Notes: generated from the sequence alone by a model not told the origin. 16,903 bases of DNA from UBA668 sp046076025 (GCA_046076025.1 JBJTRF010000156.1:1-16903), one strand, 5' to 3'. Counted from the stretch's first letter, positions 1-7,041 are shown. Numbers and translations are program-made.

Positions 1-130
1 CACCAGCTGGCCCGTGTAGACGCGCACAGTTTGCGCTTGGCGTACCGAATGTCCCGCCACGCGGCGGCGTGGGGCATGGGTCGGAATCGTCGTACGCAGG
101 AACGCGGAGGGCGCCTGGCAGCTGGCCAGG

Positions 131-502
131 TACGAGGCGCCGCACCGCATCGAGCGCACCATCACCGACCTGCGCGACGCCTGCGGCGGCACGCGGCGCG
201 TGGCACTCGCCCGCGAGCTCACCAAGCTGCACGAGGACGTGTGGCGCGGCACGCTCGACGATGCAGTCGGCCACCTGGCCGGCAACCGGGCCCGCGGCGA
301 GTACGCCGTGGTGCTCGAGGGCGCACCGGCACCGGCGCCTGCCGACGACGACGCCATCATGGCAGCGCTGCGCGACGAGCTCGACAGCGGCGCCGACCGG
401 CGCACGGCCATCGCATCGGTGATGTCATCCACGGGCGCCTCGAAGCGTCGCGTCTACGATCTCGCTCTCACCCTGCCCCGCCCCGGAGCCGACACCGCAT
501 GA
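131..502 (+). CDS. rsmI: 16S rRNA (cytidine 2'-O)-methyltransferase RsmI, C-terminal part only
   Basis: RsmI methylates the 2'-O of C1402 in 16S rRNA using SAM. The recognisable part starts at the conserved YEAPHRIERTI stretch (codon at 131) and continues through ALARELTKLHEDVWRGTL and RGEYAVVLEG. These are signature segments of the C-terminal half of the tetrapyrrole-methylase-type fold, followed by the usual small helical tail. The catalytic and SAM-binding N-terminal half is absent. Upstream the frame stays open only back to 20, with a TAG at 17-19, and residues before YEAPHR do not resemble RsmI in any of the three forward frames. The gene is therefore either truncated or joined to foreign sequence near 110-130, perhaps an assembly edge. 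Its TGA overlaps the ATG of the next gene (ATGA at 499-502), so the two are probably cotranscribed. Family identity is firm; the start cannot be placed. Confidence 0.8.
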   Translation, partial: YEAPHRIERTITDLRDACGGTRRVALARELTKLHEDVWRGTLDDAVGHLAGNRARGEYAVVLEGAPAPAPADDDAIMAALRDELDSGADRRTAIASVMSSTGASKRRVYDLALTLPRPGADTA

Positions 503-1452
503 ACGACTCGCCCGACCGCGCGCCGCTGGAGGCCGGCGTGCTGCACCGCAATGGCAACGGCGCCGTGCCCGATTCCGCCGTGTCCGATTCCGCGGCTAAT
601 GACACCGCGGCGAACGACACCGACGCGCTCGATGCTGCGGCGCACGACGGCGTCAGCCCTGCAGCCGCCGGCCGCGTCTACTCAACCGGCCCCAGCGCTG
701 CGTTCTTCGACCTCGACCGCACGCTCATCAGCGGCTCGAGCGCCTTCACGCTGGCGATTGCCGCGTGGCGCGCCAAGCTGGTGCCCAGCCGGCAGTTCGC
801 CAAGGACGCCCTCGAGGCGCTGCGGTTCCGCATGTCGGGCGCCAGCGACGACACGTCCCACGGCGTGCGCGACCGCATCCTCGGCGCCGTCACCGGCCAG
901 CGCGTCGACGACCTGGTGGCACTCAACGCCGACATCATCCCGGCACTGCTCGAGTCCGTCCGACCCGAGTCGCGTCGCCTCGTCGAGCAGCATCGACAGG
1001 CCGGCCGCGCCACGTACATCGTGTCGGCATCGCCGATCGAGCTGGTCGAGCCGCTCGCCACCGCGCTCGGCATGACGGCCGGCATCGGCACGCGCAGCGA
1101 GATCGTCGACGGCATCTACACGGGCTCGCTCGTCGGGCCGTTCTGCTACGGGCACGGCAAGGTTGAGGCCATCCGCGAGCTCGCCCGCTGGGAGGGACTC
1201 GACCTCGCTCAGTGCTACGCGTACAGCGATTCGGCGAGCGACCTGCCGATGCTCGAGGCCGTCGGCCACCCCGTTGCCGTGAACCCCGACCAGAAACTCG
1301 AGCGCGTGGCCGGCTCGCGCGGCTGGCCGGTGGTGGTGTTCAGCCAGCGCACCAAGGCAGTGGTGCGCCGCAGCGCCCAGGTGGCTGCCGGCGTGTCGCT
1401 GTTCGCCGCCGGCATCGCCGCCGGCATGCGCTACGCCCGCGCCCACTCCTGA
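499..1452 (+). CDS. HAD-superfamily IB hydrolase (SerB-like phosphatase)
   Basis: A 317-residue cytosolic phosphatase of the HAD-IB group (phosphoserine-phosphatase-like). Motif I is DLDRT, with nucleophile D71 and D73. Motif II is the YIVSASP segment, the Lys of GHGKVEAI fits motif III, and YSDSASDLPML supplies the Mg-binding acidic motif. The substrate cannot be told from sequence. Start chosen at ATG 499 because it overlaps the rsmI stop; an upstream in-frame extension exists only as a shadow of rsmI. Residues 1-66 are a low-complexity Asp/Ala/Asn/Thr-rich tail with repeated DSA and NDTA units, probably disordered. A short Ala/Gly-rich hydrophobic segment near the C-terminus (about 290-312) could contact the membrane. 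The 3' end overlaps the convergent hydrolase gene by 22 bases. Confidence 0.88.
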   Translation: MNDSPDRAPLEAGVLHRNGNGAVPDSAVSDSAANDTAANDTDALDAAAHDGVSPAAAGRVYSTGPSAAFFDLDRTLISGSSAFTLAIAAWRAKLVPSRQFAKDALEALRFRMSGASDDTSHGVRDRILGAVTGQRVDDLVALNADIIPALLESVRPESRRLVEQHRQAGRATYIVSASPIELVEPLATALGMTAGIGTRSEIVDGIYTGSLVGPFCYGHGKVEAIRELARWEGLDLAQCYAYSDSASDLPMLEAVGHPVAVNPDQKLERVAGSRGWPVVVFSQRTKAVVRRSAQVAAGVSLFAAGIAAGMRYARAHS

Positions 1453-2327
1453 GTCGCCCCGCTGCCGGCACTCGACGCTCGTCCCTCGCGCACGAGGCGC
1501 TCGAGGTGGCGGCGGATCGTGTAGCGCTCGGCCGACTCGCCGAACACCGCCGGTCGAGTGCCGGGGCGGTAGAGGATGCCCACCTCGACCAACTGCTCGA
1601 ACGTCCGCGGGCCGTCGAGGAGGGCCAGCAGCGCCGCCGATCGACGCTCGATCACGCCCGAATACGAGTCGATGGCCGCAGCGAACGCCTCGTGGCCGTC
1701 GATCACCGCCTTGTGGTGGAACGTGACGTAGTGGCGGGCCTCGATGCCGCGTACCTCGCGCAGCGTCGACTCGAAGTCGTCGAGGTCGCTGTAGGCATCG
1801 CCGTAGTAGGGGCCGAAGGTGCTGAGATCGATGTCGCCGGTCACCAGCACGCCGTCGGGCTCGAGGAGGAACACCGTGTGGCCGCGCGTGTGGCCCGGCG
1901 CGTGCACGGCACGCACCGTCACGCCACCAAGGTCGACCACCGCGCCCGCGGCGAAGCCCTGCGCATCGGGCCAGCCGTCGTAGTGGAATCGCTCGGCCAC
2001 GATGGCGTCCATCGCCGGCCAGTCGGCCTCGGGCATCCCGTACATGCGCATCAGCTCGGTGCGGTCGCGCAGTGCCGGCGCATCGGCCTCGTGCACCATC
2101 AGCGTGCGATGTGCCACGGCCGACACGCCGGCAACGTGGTCCTCGTGGGCGTGGGTGAGCGCCACGACATCGACCTCGAGCGAGGCCGTGCGCGCCGACA
2201 GCGCCGGGTCGATGGCCATCGTCGCCTCGGTGCCACAGACCAGCACCGTGTTGCCGTCGGGATACTTGCCCTGCTCGTGTCCGAACAGCACGCTGACATG
2301 CGGGCCGAGTTCGCGTCGCTGCTGCAC
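1431..2327 (-). CDS. MBL-fold metallo-hydrolase
   Basis: A 298-residue member of the metallo-beta-lactamase fold. The metal ligands are visible: THAHEDH (H59, H61, D63, H64), GHTRGH (H146), TGD (D165) and FHHK near 203-206. A C-terminal helical region after about residue 225 resembles the small winged-helix tail of glyoxalase-II or ribonuclease-like MBL proteins. Substrate is unknown; thioester hydrolysis is one possibility. Start: the frame is open to 2492, but I choose GTG at 2327. The family-like N-terminus (ELGPHVSVLFGHEQGKYPDG) begins right there, and a TAGGGT -10 box lies exactly 7 bases upstream, so the mRNA is probably leaderless. The upstream extension would be Arg-rich and lies in the metG promoter region. 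It is divergent from metG and convergent with the HAD gene. Confidence 0.87.
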   Translation of the reverse strand: MQQRRELGPHVSVLFGHEQGKYPDGNTVLVCGTEATMAIDPALSARTASLEVDVVALTHAHEDHVAGVSAVAHRTLMVHEADAPALRDRTELMRMYGMPEADWPAMDAIVAERFHYDGWPDAQGFAAGAVVDLGGVTVRAVHAPGHTRGHTVFLLEPDGVLVTGDIDLSTFGPYYGDAYSDLDDFESTLREVRGIEARHYVTFHHKAVIDGHEAFAAAIDSYSGVIERRSAALLALLDGPRTFEQLVEVGILYRPGTRPAVFGESAERYTIRRHLERLVREGRASSAGSGATQEWARA

Positions 2328-2334
2328 GCCATCG

Positions 2335-2340
2335 ACCCTA
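2335..2340 (-). promoter_or_regulatory. Leaderless -10 box for the MBL hydrolase
   Basis: TAGGGT on the minus strand is followed by 7 bases and then the GTG start. The TAnnnT pattern with this spacing puts the transcript start at or next to the start codon. No -35 hexamer is apparent, which is common in actinobacterial promoters. Assignment is by pattern only. Confidence 0.5.
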
Positions 2341-2380
2341 GCCAGACAGCCGACTGGTGCGGGAGGCCGCAGGCGGCGCG

Positions 2381-2386
2381 TAGGCT
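2381..2386 (+). promoter_or_regulatory. -10 box in front of metG (reads a short leader ORF first)
   Basis: TAGGCT lies 7 bases before GTG 2394, the same box and spacing as for the MBL gene and tatD. A transcript from here would begin at the GTG of the leader ORF and carry a leader of about 97 bases before the metG ATG. No convincing -35 box is seen. Confidence 0.45.
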
Positions 2387-2393
2387 GGCGCCC

Positions 2394-2435
2394 GTGAGCC
2401 GCTCGTCGTCCCGCCGAATGCGCACCGGTGCCTGA
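2394..2435 (+). CDS. Possible leaderless leader peptide upstream of metG
   Basis: A GTG-started ORF of 13 residues (MSRSSSRRMRTGA) ends at TGA 2433-2435. Its start sits at the predicted +1 of the TAGGCT promoter, so a ribosome could load directly on it. It is Ser/Arg-rich with one internal Met codon, so there is no run of Met codons typical of attenuation peptides. It ends 55 bases before the metG ATG. It may only be a by-product of where transcription starts. Confidence 0.3.
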   Translation: MSRSSSRRMRTGA

Positions 2436-2490
2436 CCGCACCGACGACCGCCATTCCGACCGACCGCACTCCCGAGGGGACGCCACCGCC

Positions 2491-4005
2491 ATGAGCCGCT
2501 TCTACATCACCACGCCGATCTACTACGTCACCGCCCAGCCGCATCTCGGACACGCCTACTCCACCATCGTCGCCGACGCACTTGCCCGCTGGCACCGACT
2601 GCTCGGAGACGACGTCCACTTCCTCACCGGCACCGACGAGCACGGCCAGAAGGTGCACGACTACGCCGAGCAGGCGGGCAAGTCGCCACAGGAGTTCGTC
2701 GACGGCATCGCCCCGCTCTATGCGCAGGCATGGCAGCGGCTCGACATCACCAACGACGACTTCATCCGCACCACCGAGCAGCGTCACAAGACCGGCGTGG
2801 CCGAGCTGCTGCAGCGCTGCTACGACGCCGGCGACATCGAGCTCGATGTCTACAAGGGCAAGTACTGCGTCGCGTGCGAGGAGTACTACACCGACGACGA
2901 GCTCGACGACGGCGACCTGTGCCGCATCCACCGGCGAAAGGTCGAGTACTACGAGGAGGAGAACTACTTCTTCCGACTCAGCCGGTTTCAGCAGCGGCTG
3001 CTCGACTGGTACGCGGCACATCCCGGCGCGATCAAGCCCGAGTTCCGCGGCAATGAGGCACTCGGCCTCATCCGAAGCGGCCTGCGCGACTTCTCGGTCA
3101 GCCGCACCAGCCTCACGTGGGGCATACCCCTGCCCTGGGACCAGCGCCACGTCGCCTACGTGTGGTTCGATGCCCTGGCCAACTACATCACCGCCATCGG
3201 CTACGGCTCCGACGCCGGCCGCTTCGGCGAGTGGTGGCCGGGCATTCACCTGATCGGCAAGGACATCATCCGGCACCACTGCGTCTACTGGCCGGCGATG
3301 CTGATGAGCGCCGGGCTCGAGCCACCGGCTGGCTGGGCAGTCGGCGGCTGGCTGCTGGTGGGCGGCGAGAAGATGAGCAAGACGCAGGGCAACGTCGTGA
3401 ACCCGCTCGACCTCGTCGACGACGTGGGCGTCGACGGGTTCCGCTACTACGTGCTCGCCGAGACGTCGTACGGCCAGGACGGCGACTTCACCTACGAGGG
3501 ACTCCTCACCCGCTACAACGCCGACCTCGCCAACAACCTCGGCAACCTGGCCGCGCGCGTCGCCACCGTCGTAGGCAAGAAGTGCGGCGGCATCGGCCCT
3601 GCACCATCGCCCGACTCGCCGCTCGCCCACACGGTGGCCGAGCAGTACGCAGCAGCGGCAGCGGCATGGGATGAGATGCAGCCCAGCCGCGCGCTCGATG
3701 CCACCTGGCAGATCATCCGCGCCGCCAACGCCTACCTCGAGGCCAACGAGCCGTGGAAGGCCGAGCCCGGCCCAGCCGTCGACCGCGTGATGGGCGATGC
3801 ACTCGAGGTGCTGCGCATCGTCGCCGTGCTGGCCTCGCCCGCCGTGCCGCGCGCCGCCCAGGCGGTGTGGGAGCGCAGCGGCATGGCCGGCCGCGTCGTC
3901 GACCAGCGACTCCCCGCTGCGGCCGCATGGGGCGGGTATCCCGGCGGGTCGCCGGTCGAGAAGGGCGAGCCGCTCTTCCCGCGACGCGCCATCACCGCGT
4001 CGTAG
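2491..4005 (+). CDS. metG: Methionyl-tRNA synthetase
   Basis: Class I aminoacyl-tRNA synthetase that charges tRNA-Met in the cytosol; 504 residues, matching the shorter forms without a C-terminal tRNA-binding domain. The HIGH-type signature is HLGH at 18-21. The KMSKS signature is KMSKT at 294-298, followed by QGN. A zinc-knuckle insertion in the connective peptide has C126, C129, C144 and H147. The anticodon-binding helical domain fills the C-terminal third. ATG 2491 is chosen because the MSRFYITTPIYYVT start matches the family N-terminus and GAGGGG lies 11 bases upstream, somewhat far. The frame is open back to a GTG at 2428, but those 21 extra residues (Asp/Arg/His-rich) do not look like MetRS. 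Its TAG stop forms part of the likely tatD promoter. Confidence 0.97.
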   Translation: MSRFYITTPIYYVTAQPHLGHAYSTIVADALARWHRLLGDDVHFLTGTDEHGQKVHDYAEQAGKSPQEFVDGIAPLYAQAWQRLDITNDDFIRTTEQRHKTGVAELLQRCYDAGDIELDVYKGKYCVACEEYYTDDELDDGDLCRIHRRKVEYYEEENYFFRLSRFQQRLLDWYAAHPGAIKPEFRGNEALGLIRSGLRDFSVSRTSLTWGIPLPWDQRHVAYVWFDALANYITAIGYGSDAGRFGEWWPGIHLIGKDIIRHHCVYWPAMLMSAGLEPPAGWAVGGWLLVGGEKMSKTQGNVVNPLDLVDDVGVDGFRYYVLAETSYGQDGDFTYEGLLTRYNADLANNLGNLAARVATVVGKKCGGIGPAPSPDSPLAHTVAEQYAAAAAAWDEMQPSRALDATWQIIRAANAYLEANEPWKAEPGPAVDRVMGDALEVLRIVAVLASPAVPRAAQAVWERSGMAGRVVDQRLPAAAAWGGYPGGSPVEKGEPLFPRRAITAS

Positions 4006-4008
4006 CCT
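4003..4008 (+). promoter_or_regulatory. Leaderless -10 box for tatD, sharing the metG stop codon
   Basis: TAGCCT, whose first three bases are the metG stop codon, is followed by 7 bases and the tatD ATG at 4016. This matches the box-to-start spacing of other genes in the window. No Shine-Dalgarno sequence fits in the 10-base gap between metG and tatD, which supports leaderless initiation. Confidence 0.45.
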
Positions 4009-4015
4009 GCCCGCC

Positions 4016-4816
4016 ATGGTCGCAACGGCTGCTGCAGACATCGACGCCGGCGACCGGCTCATCGACAGCCACTGCCATCTCTACGACACGCGCGGCGTGC
4101 CGCTCGACGACGTGCTCGCCGAGGCCCGCGCGGCGGGCGTGTGGCGGATGCTCACCGTCGGCTGCGACGCCCCGACCACCGCCGCAGCGATCTCCGTCGC
4201 CGAGCAGCACGACGACGTCTTCGCCACCGCCGGCCTGCACCCGCACGAGGCCGTGCACGGCGTCGACACGATCGCCGGCTATCTCGAGCATCCACGGGTG
4301 ATCGCTGTCGGCGAGGCCGGCCTCGACTACTACTACGACCATTCGCCGCGGGATGCGCAGCGCGTTGCGTTCGCCGCGCAGATCGCGCTCGCCCACCAGC
4401 ACCGGCTGCCGCTCGTGATCCACACGCGCGATGCGTGGGACGACACCTTCGACGTGCTCGCCGCGGAGGGCATGCCCGAGCGCACCGTGTTCCACTGCTT
4501 CACCGGCGGCCCCGACGAGGCCCGCCGATGCCTCGACCTCGGCGCCTTCCTCAGCTTCAGCGGCATCGTCACCTTCCCCACCGCCGGGCCACTGCGCGAT
4601 GCCGCCCTGCAGTGCCCCGCAGACCGCATGCTCGTCGAGACCGACAGTCCGTACCTCGCCCCGGTGCCGCGCCGCGGCCGCACCAACCAGCCGGCCTTCG
4701 TCGCGCATGTCGCCCAGTTCCTCGCAGACCTCCGCGGCGTGAGTGCCGCCGAGATCCGCCGCAGCACGTCGGCTGCCGCCCTCGACGCCTTCCCGGGCCT
4801 CGCCGTCAGCGCCTGA
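4016..4816 (+). CDS. tatD: TatD-family metal-dependent deoxyribonuclease
   Basis: A 266-residue TIM-barrel amidohydrolase-type nuclease of the TatD/YcfH family, with reported 3'-5' DNase or D-aminoacyl-type roles. All family metal ligands are present: DSHCH (H19, H21), the Glu of VGEAGLDYYY (E100), H136 in VIHTRDA, H160 in FHCFTGG, and D210 in VETDSPYLAP. Length is normal. ATG 4016 is the only start that leaves a sensible N-terminus; the frame extends upstream only as a shadow of metG. It is 10 bases after metG and is followed by a GC-rich hairpin. The order metG-tatD-rsmA-ispE is a common actinobacterial arrangement. Confidence 0.95.
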   Translation: MVATAAADIDAGDRLIDSHCHLYDTRGVPLDDVLAEARAAGVWRMLTVGCDAPTTAAAISVAEQHDDVFATAGLHPHEAVHGVDTIAGYLEHPRVIAVGEAGLDYYYDHSPRDAQRVAFAAQIALAHQHRLPLVIHTRDAWDDTFDVLAAEGMPERTVFHCFTGGPDEARRCLDLGAFLSFSGIVTFPTAGPLRDAALQCPADRMLVETDSPYLAPVPRRGRTNQPAFVAHVAQFLADLRGVSAAEIRRSTSAAALDAFPGLAVSA

Positions 4817-4837
4817 GCGGGCGGGCCCACCGCCCGC
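4817..4837 (+). terminator. GC-rich hairpin after tatD
   Basis: GCGGGCG (4817-4823) pairs perfectly with CGCCCGC (4831-4837) around a 7-base loop, starting directly after the tatD TGA. There is no T-run behind it, so it would be a non-canonical actinobacterial-type terminator or pause site. The next promoter follows 20 bases later, which fits a transcript boundary. Confidence 0.45.
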
Positions 4838-4857
4838 GCGAGCCCGCCGGCGCGCCG

Positions 4858-4863
4858 TACGCT
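4858..4863 (+). promoter_or_regulatory. -10 box before the barrel-protein leader ORF
   Basis: TACGCT is followed by 6 bases and then GTG 4870. It fits the TAnnnT plus start-codon pattern repeated in this window. Predicted transcription would start at or near that GTG. Confidence 0.45.
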
Positions 4864-4869
4864 TGGGGC

Positions 4870-4905
4870 GTGCCCGTGCCAGTGCGGGCGCCGACCCTGC
4901 CATGA
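4870..4905 (+). CDS. Possible leaderless leader peptide coupled to the barrel gene
   Basis: A GTG-started ORF of 11 residues (MPVPVRAPTLP). Its TGA overlaps the ATG of the next gene as ATGA at 4902-4905, so translation of the downstream gene could be coupled to it. No Shine-Dalgarno sequence is seen before 4902, so ribosome entry at this leader would explain how the main gene is translated. The peptide is Pro/Val-rich and probably has no function of its own. Confidence 0.4.
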   Translation: MPVPVRAPTLP

Positions 4906-5396
4906 ACCCCGTCGACCGACGCCGCGCCTTCTTCGCCACGATCTTCACGGTCGTCGCCGTGCTCGTGCTCATCGTGTCCGGCGGCGACGACGAGCCCACC
5001 GTGGCGCAGGGGGCCGGCCTAAACGGCTCGCCGACCGCACCGCCCACCACTCGCTACGAGCCCGATGCACCGGTCTTCGTGGCCGGCGACGGCGACGTCG
5101 ATGCAGCGGCACCCGGCCAGGTGCTCGTGCCGCCGCCCCCGAGCGGCAACATCGTGATCGGCCGGGCCAGCCACGGCCGCTACGACGACGACCTCAGCCG
5201 CCCCTGCACCACGGGGGTCGCTCCCGACCAGGCCACGCTGCAGGTCACCAACCTCAACAACGGCCAGACCACGCTCTGCGTGAACACGTACGGCAAGACA
5301 CCGCCCACCGGTGTCGAGATCGTGCTCGACAGCGATCAGTTCTCCGAGATCGCCCGCCTCACCGACGCACCCATCCCGGTGCGCATCAACTGGTAG
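4902..5396 (+). CDS. Membrane-anchored protein with RlpA-like double-psi beta-barrel domain
   Basis: A 164-residue protein. Residues 9-27 form one hydrophobic segment after a positively charged start (N-in), with no lipobox. Residues 28-82 are a low-complexity Gly/Pro/Asp linker. From about 86 the pattern GRAS..., LQVTNLNNGQTTLCVN, VEIVLDSDQFSEIARL and PIPVRINW matches the strand order of RlpA-like barrels. The part that carries the usual Asp/His of RlpA lytic transglycosylases is shortened, and the DRGP segment is replaced by NTYGKTPP, so catalysis is doubtful. C102 and C126 could form a disulfide outside the cell. In many actinobacteria the slot between tatD and rsmA holds the resuscitation factor rpfB, so a cell-wall role is likely. 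The family call is my pattern reading, not a search. Confidence 0.7.
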   Translation: MNPVDRRRAFFATIFTVVAVLVLIVSGGDDEPTVAQGAGLNGSPTAPPTTRYEPDAPVFVAGDGDVDAAAPGQVLVPPPPSGNIVIGRASHGRYDDDLSRPCTTGVAPDQATLQVTNLNNGQTTLCVNTYGKTPPTGVEIVLDSDQFSEIARLTDAPIPVRINW

Positions 5397-5398
5397 CG

Positions 5399-6241
5399 GT
5401 GCACAGCCGCACCGCCATCGGCGACCTGCTGGCCCACGGCGGCCTCGCGCCGCGCCGCGACCTCGGCCAGAACTTCGTTGCCGATCCCAACACCGTGCGC
5501 CGCATCGCCCGGCTGGCGGGTGTCGGCACCGGCGACCACGTCGTCGAGATCGGCGCCGGCCTCGGCTCGCTCACCCTTGCGCTGGCAGAGACCGGCGCGT
5601 CGATCACCGCCGTCGAGATCGACACGGGTGTCGCCCGAATGCTGCGCGATGTCGTCGGCTCGTGCGACAACGTCTCGGTGGTCGAGGCCGACGCGATGCG
5701 CCTCGACTGGCGCGAGTTGCTCGCCGGGCACGATCGCTGGGTGCTCGTCGCCAACCTGCCGTACAACGTGGCGACACCAATGGTGTGCGACCTGCTCGAT
5801 GACGTCGCACCGATCCGGCGAATGCTGGTGATGGTGCAGCGCGAGGCCGCCGAGCGCTTCTGCGCTGCGCCGCGCACGCCACAGTACGGCGCCGTCAACG
5901 TGAAGGTCGCCTACTGGGCTACGGCGCGCATTGTCGGCGACGTGCCGGCCAGCGTGTTCGTGCCGCGGCCCAATGTGGAGTCGTCGCTCGTCGCCATCGA
6001 ACGGCGTGCGCATCCCCCCACCGAGGCGCCCGCCGCCGAACTGTTCGAGGTGGTGCGCACCGCCTTCCAGCAGCGGCGCAAGATGCTGCGCCGGTCGCTC
6101 GCCGCGGTGATGCCGGTCGAGGCATTCGAGGCTGCCAGCATCGACTCGACGCGGCGGCCCGAAGAACTCGACGTCGTCGAGTGGGGCTGCCTGGTGATGG
6201 CACGCCGAGCCCTCACCGCGAGCGAGGCGACCGGCCAATGA
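5399..6241 (+). CDS. rsmA: 16S rRNA dimethyladenosine transferase
   Basis: RsmA (KsgA) dimethylates two adjacent adenines in helix 45 of 16S rRNA during 30S maturation; 280 residues, normal length. It shows DLGQNFVADP (21-30), the SAM-binding VVEIGAGLGSLT (48-59), AVEID (71-75) and the catalytic NLPYN at 119-123, followed by the small C-terminal helical domain. GTG 5399 is two bases after the preceding stop and gives the expected short N-terminus. No distinct ribosome binding site is seen, so translation may be coupled to the barrel gene. Its TGA overlaps the ispE ATG. Confidence 0.96.
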   Translation: MHSRTAIGDLLAHGGLAPRRDLGQNFVADPNTVRRIARLAGVGTGDHVVEIGAGLGSLTLALAETGASITAVEIDTGVARMLRDVVGSCDNVSVVEADAMRLDWRELLAGHDRWVLVANLPYNVATPMVCDLLDDVAPIRRMLVMVQREAAERFCAAPRTPQYGAVNVKVAYWATARIVGDVPASVFVPRPNVESSLVAIERRAHPPTEAPAAELFEVVRTAFQQRRKMLRRSLAAVMPVEAFEAASIDSTRRPEELDVVEWGCLVMARRALTASEATGQ

Positions 6242-7041
6242 CCGCGAGCGACGCACCCGACGCGGCGCCGGACTCGGCCGCACCGGCGGTGAGCATCATC
6301 GCCCCGGCCAAGCTCACCCTCTCGCTGCGCGTCACCGGGGTGCGCGACGACGGCTACCACCTCATCGACGCCGAGATGGTGTCGCTCGACTGGGCAGACC
6401 GGCTCGACATCACGCCCGGCCGGTCGGGCATCACGGCCGACGGGCCCTTCGCCGAGGGCGTGCCGCTCGACGACCGCAACCTCGTCGCCGCAGCCCTGCG
6501 ACTGGCGGGCCGCAGCGCCGCGGTGCACCTGCACAAGCAACTGCCCCACGGTGGCGGCCTCGGTGGCGGCTCGAGCGACGCCGCTGCAGTGCTGCGCTGG
6601 GCGGGCCTGCGCGACCCGGCACGTGCCGTCGCCCTCGGTGCCGACGTCGCCTACTGCGTGGTGGGCGGCCGGGCGCGGGTGCGCGGCATCGGCGAGATCG
6701 TCGAGCCGCTGCCGTTCGCGGCAGTTGATGTCACCCTGGTCGTGCCGCCCATCCACGTCAGCACGCCTGCGGTGTACGCGGCGTGGGATCAACTCGGCGG
6801 GCCGACAGCACACGGGCCGAACGATCTCGAGCCGGCGGCCCTCGCCGTCGCTCCCGAGCTCGCGCCCTGGCGCGACCGCCTGGGCGACGCCACCGGTGTC
6901 ACGCCCGTACTCGCCGGCAGCGGCGGCACCTGGTTCGTGCACGGCCACCACGACATCGACCACGCCTTCGACGACTTGGCGCCGAGCGGCCGACGAGCGC
7001 TGGTACGGCAAACCTCCACGATTCGGCACGACGAGGCGTAA
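6238..7041 (+). CDS. ispE: 4-diphosphocytidyl-2-C-methyl-D-erythritol kinase
   Basis: GHMP kinase of the MEP isoprenoid pathway, phosphorylating CDP-methylerythritol with ATP; 267 residues, slightly short. Motifs: IAPAKLTLSLRVTG (21-34, K25), RDDGYHLID, the glycine-rich ATP loop HGGGLGGGSSDAA (104-116), GADVAYC (D136) and a C-terminal GSGGTW replacing the usual GSG-P/A-T. In most IspE proteins the first motif reads AKLN or AKIN; here it is AKLT. The first 17 residues are an Ala/Asp/Pro-rich tail. ATG 6238 overlaps the rsmA stop (ATGA), so the two are translationally coupled, as in many actinobacteria. Confidence 0.93.
   Translation: MTASDAPDAAPDSAAPAVSIIAPAKLTLSLRVTGVRDDGYHLIDAEMVSLDWADRLDITPGRSGITADGPFAEGVPLDDRNLVAAALRLAGRSAAVHLHKQLPHGGGLGGGSSDAAAVLRWAGLRDPARAVALGADVAYCVVGGRARVRGIGEIVEPLPFAAVDVTLVVPPIHVSTPAVYAAWDQLGGPTAHGPNDLEPAALAVAPELAPWRDRLGDATGVTPVLAGSGGTWFVHGHHDIDHAFDDLAPSGRRALVRQTSTIRHDEA

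Noticed and set aside
2328..2490. T-box or SAM-type riboswitch before metG
   Set aside because: The gap is short and shows neither T-box sequence nor a multi-stem SAM aptamer pattern.
2328..2492. Longer N-terminus for the MBL hydrolase
   Set aside because: The extra residues are Arg-rich and unlike the family, and would cover the metG promoter. GTG 2327 fits both family start and promoter spacing.
2338..4062. Long minus-strand open frame opposite metG
   Set aside because: It is a shadow of the GC-rich codon pattern of metG; no motif or start signal is seen. The same holds for minus frames at 682-1446, 3992-5050, 5336-6283 and 13818-15320.
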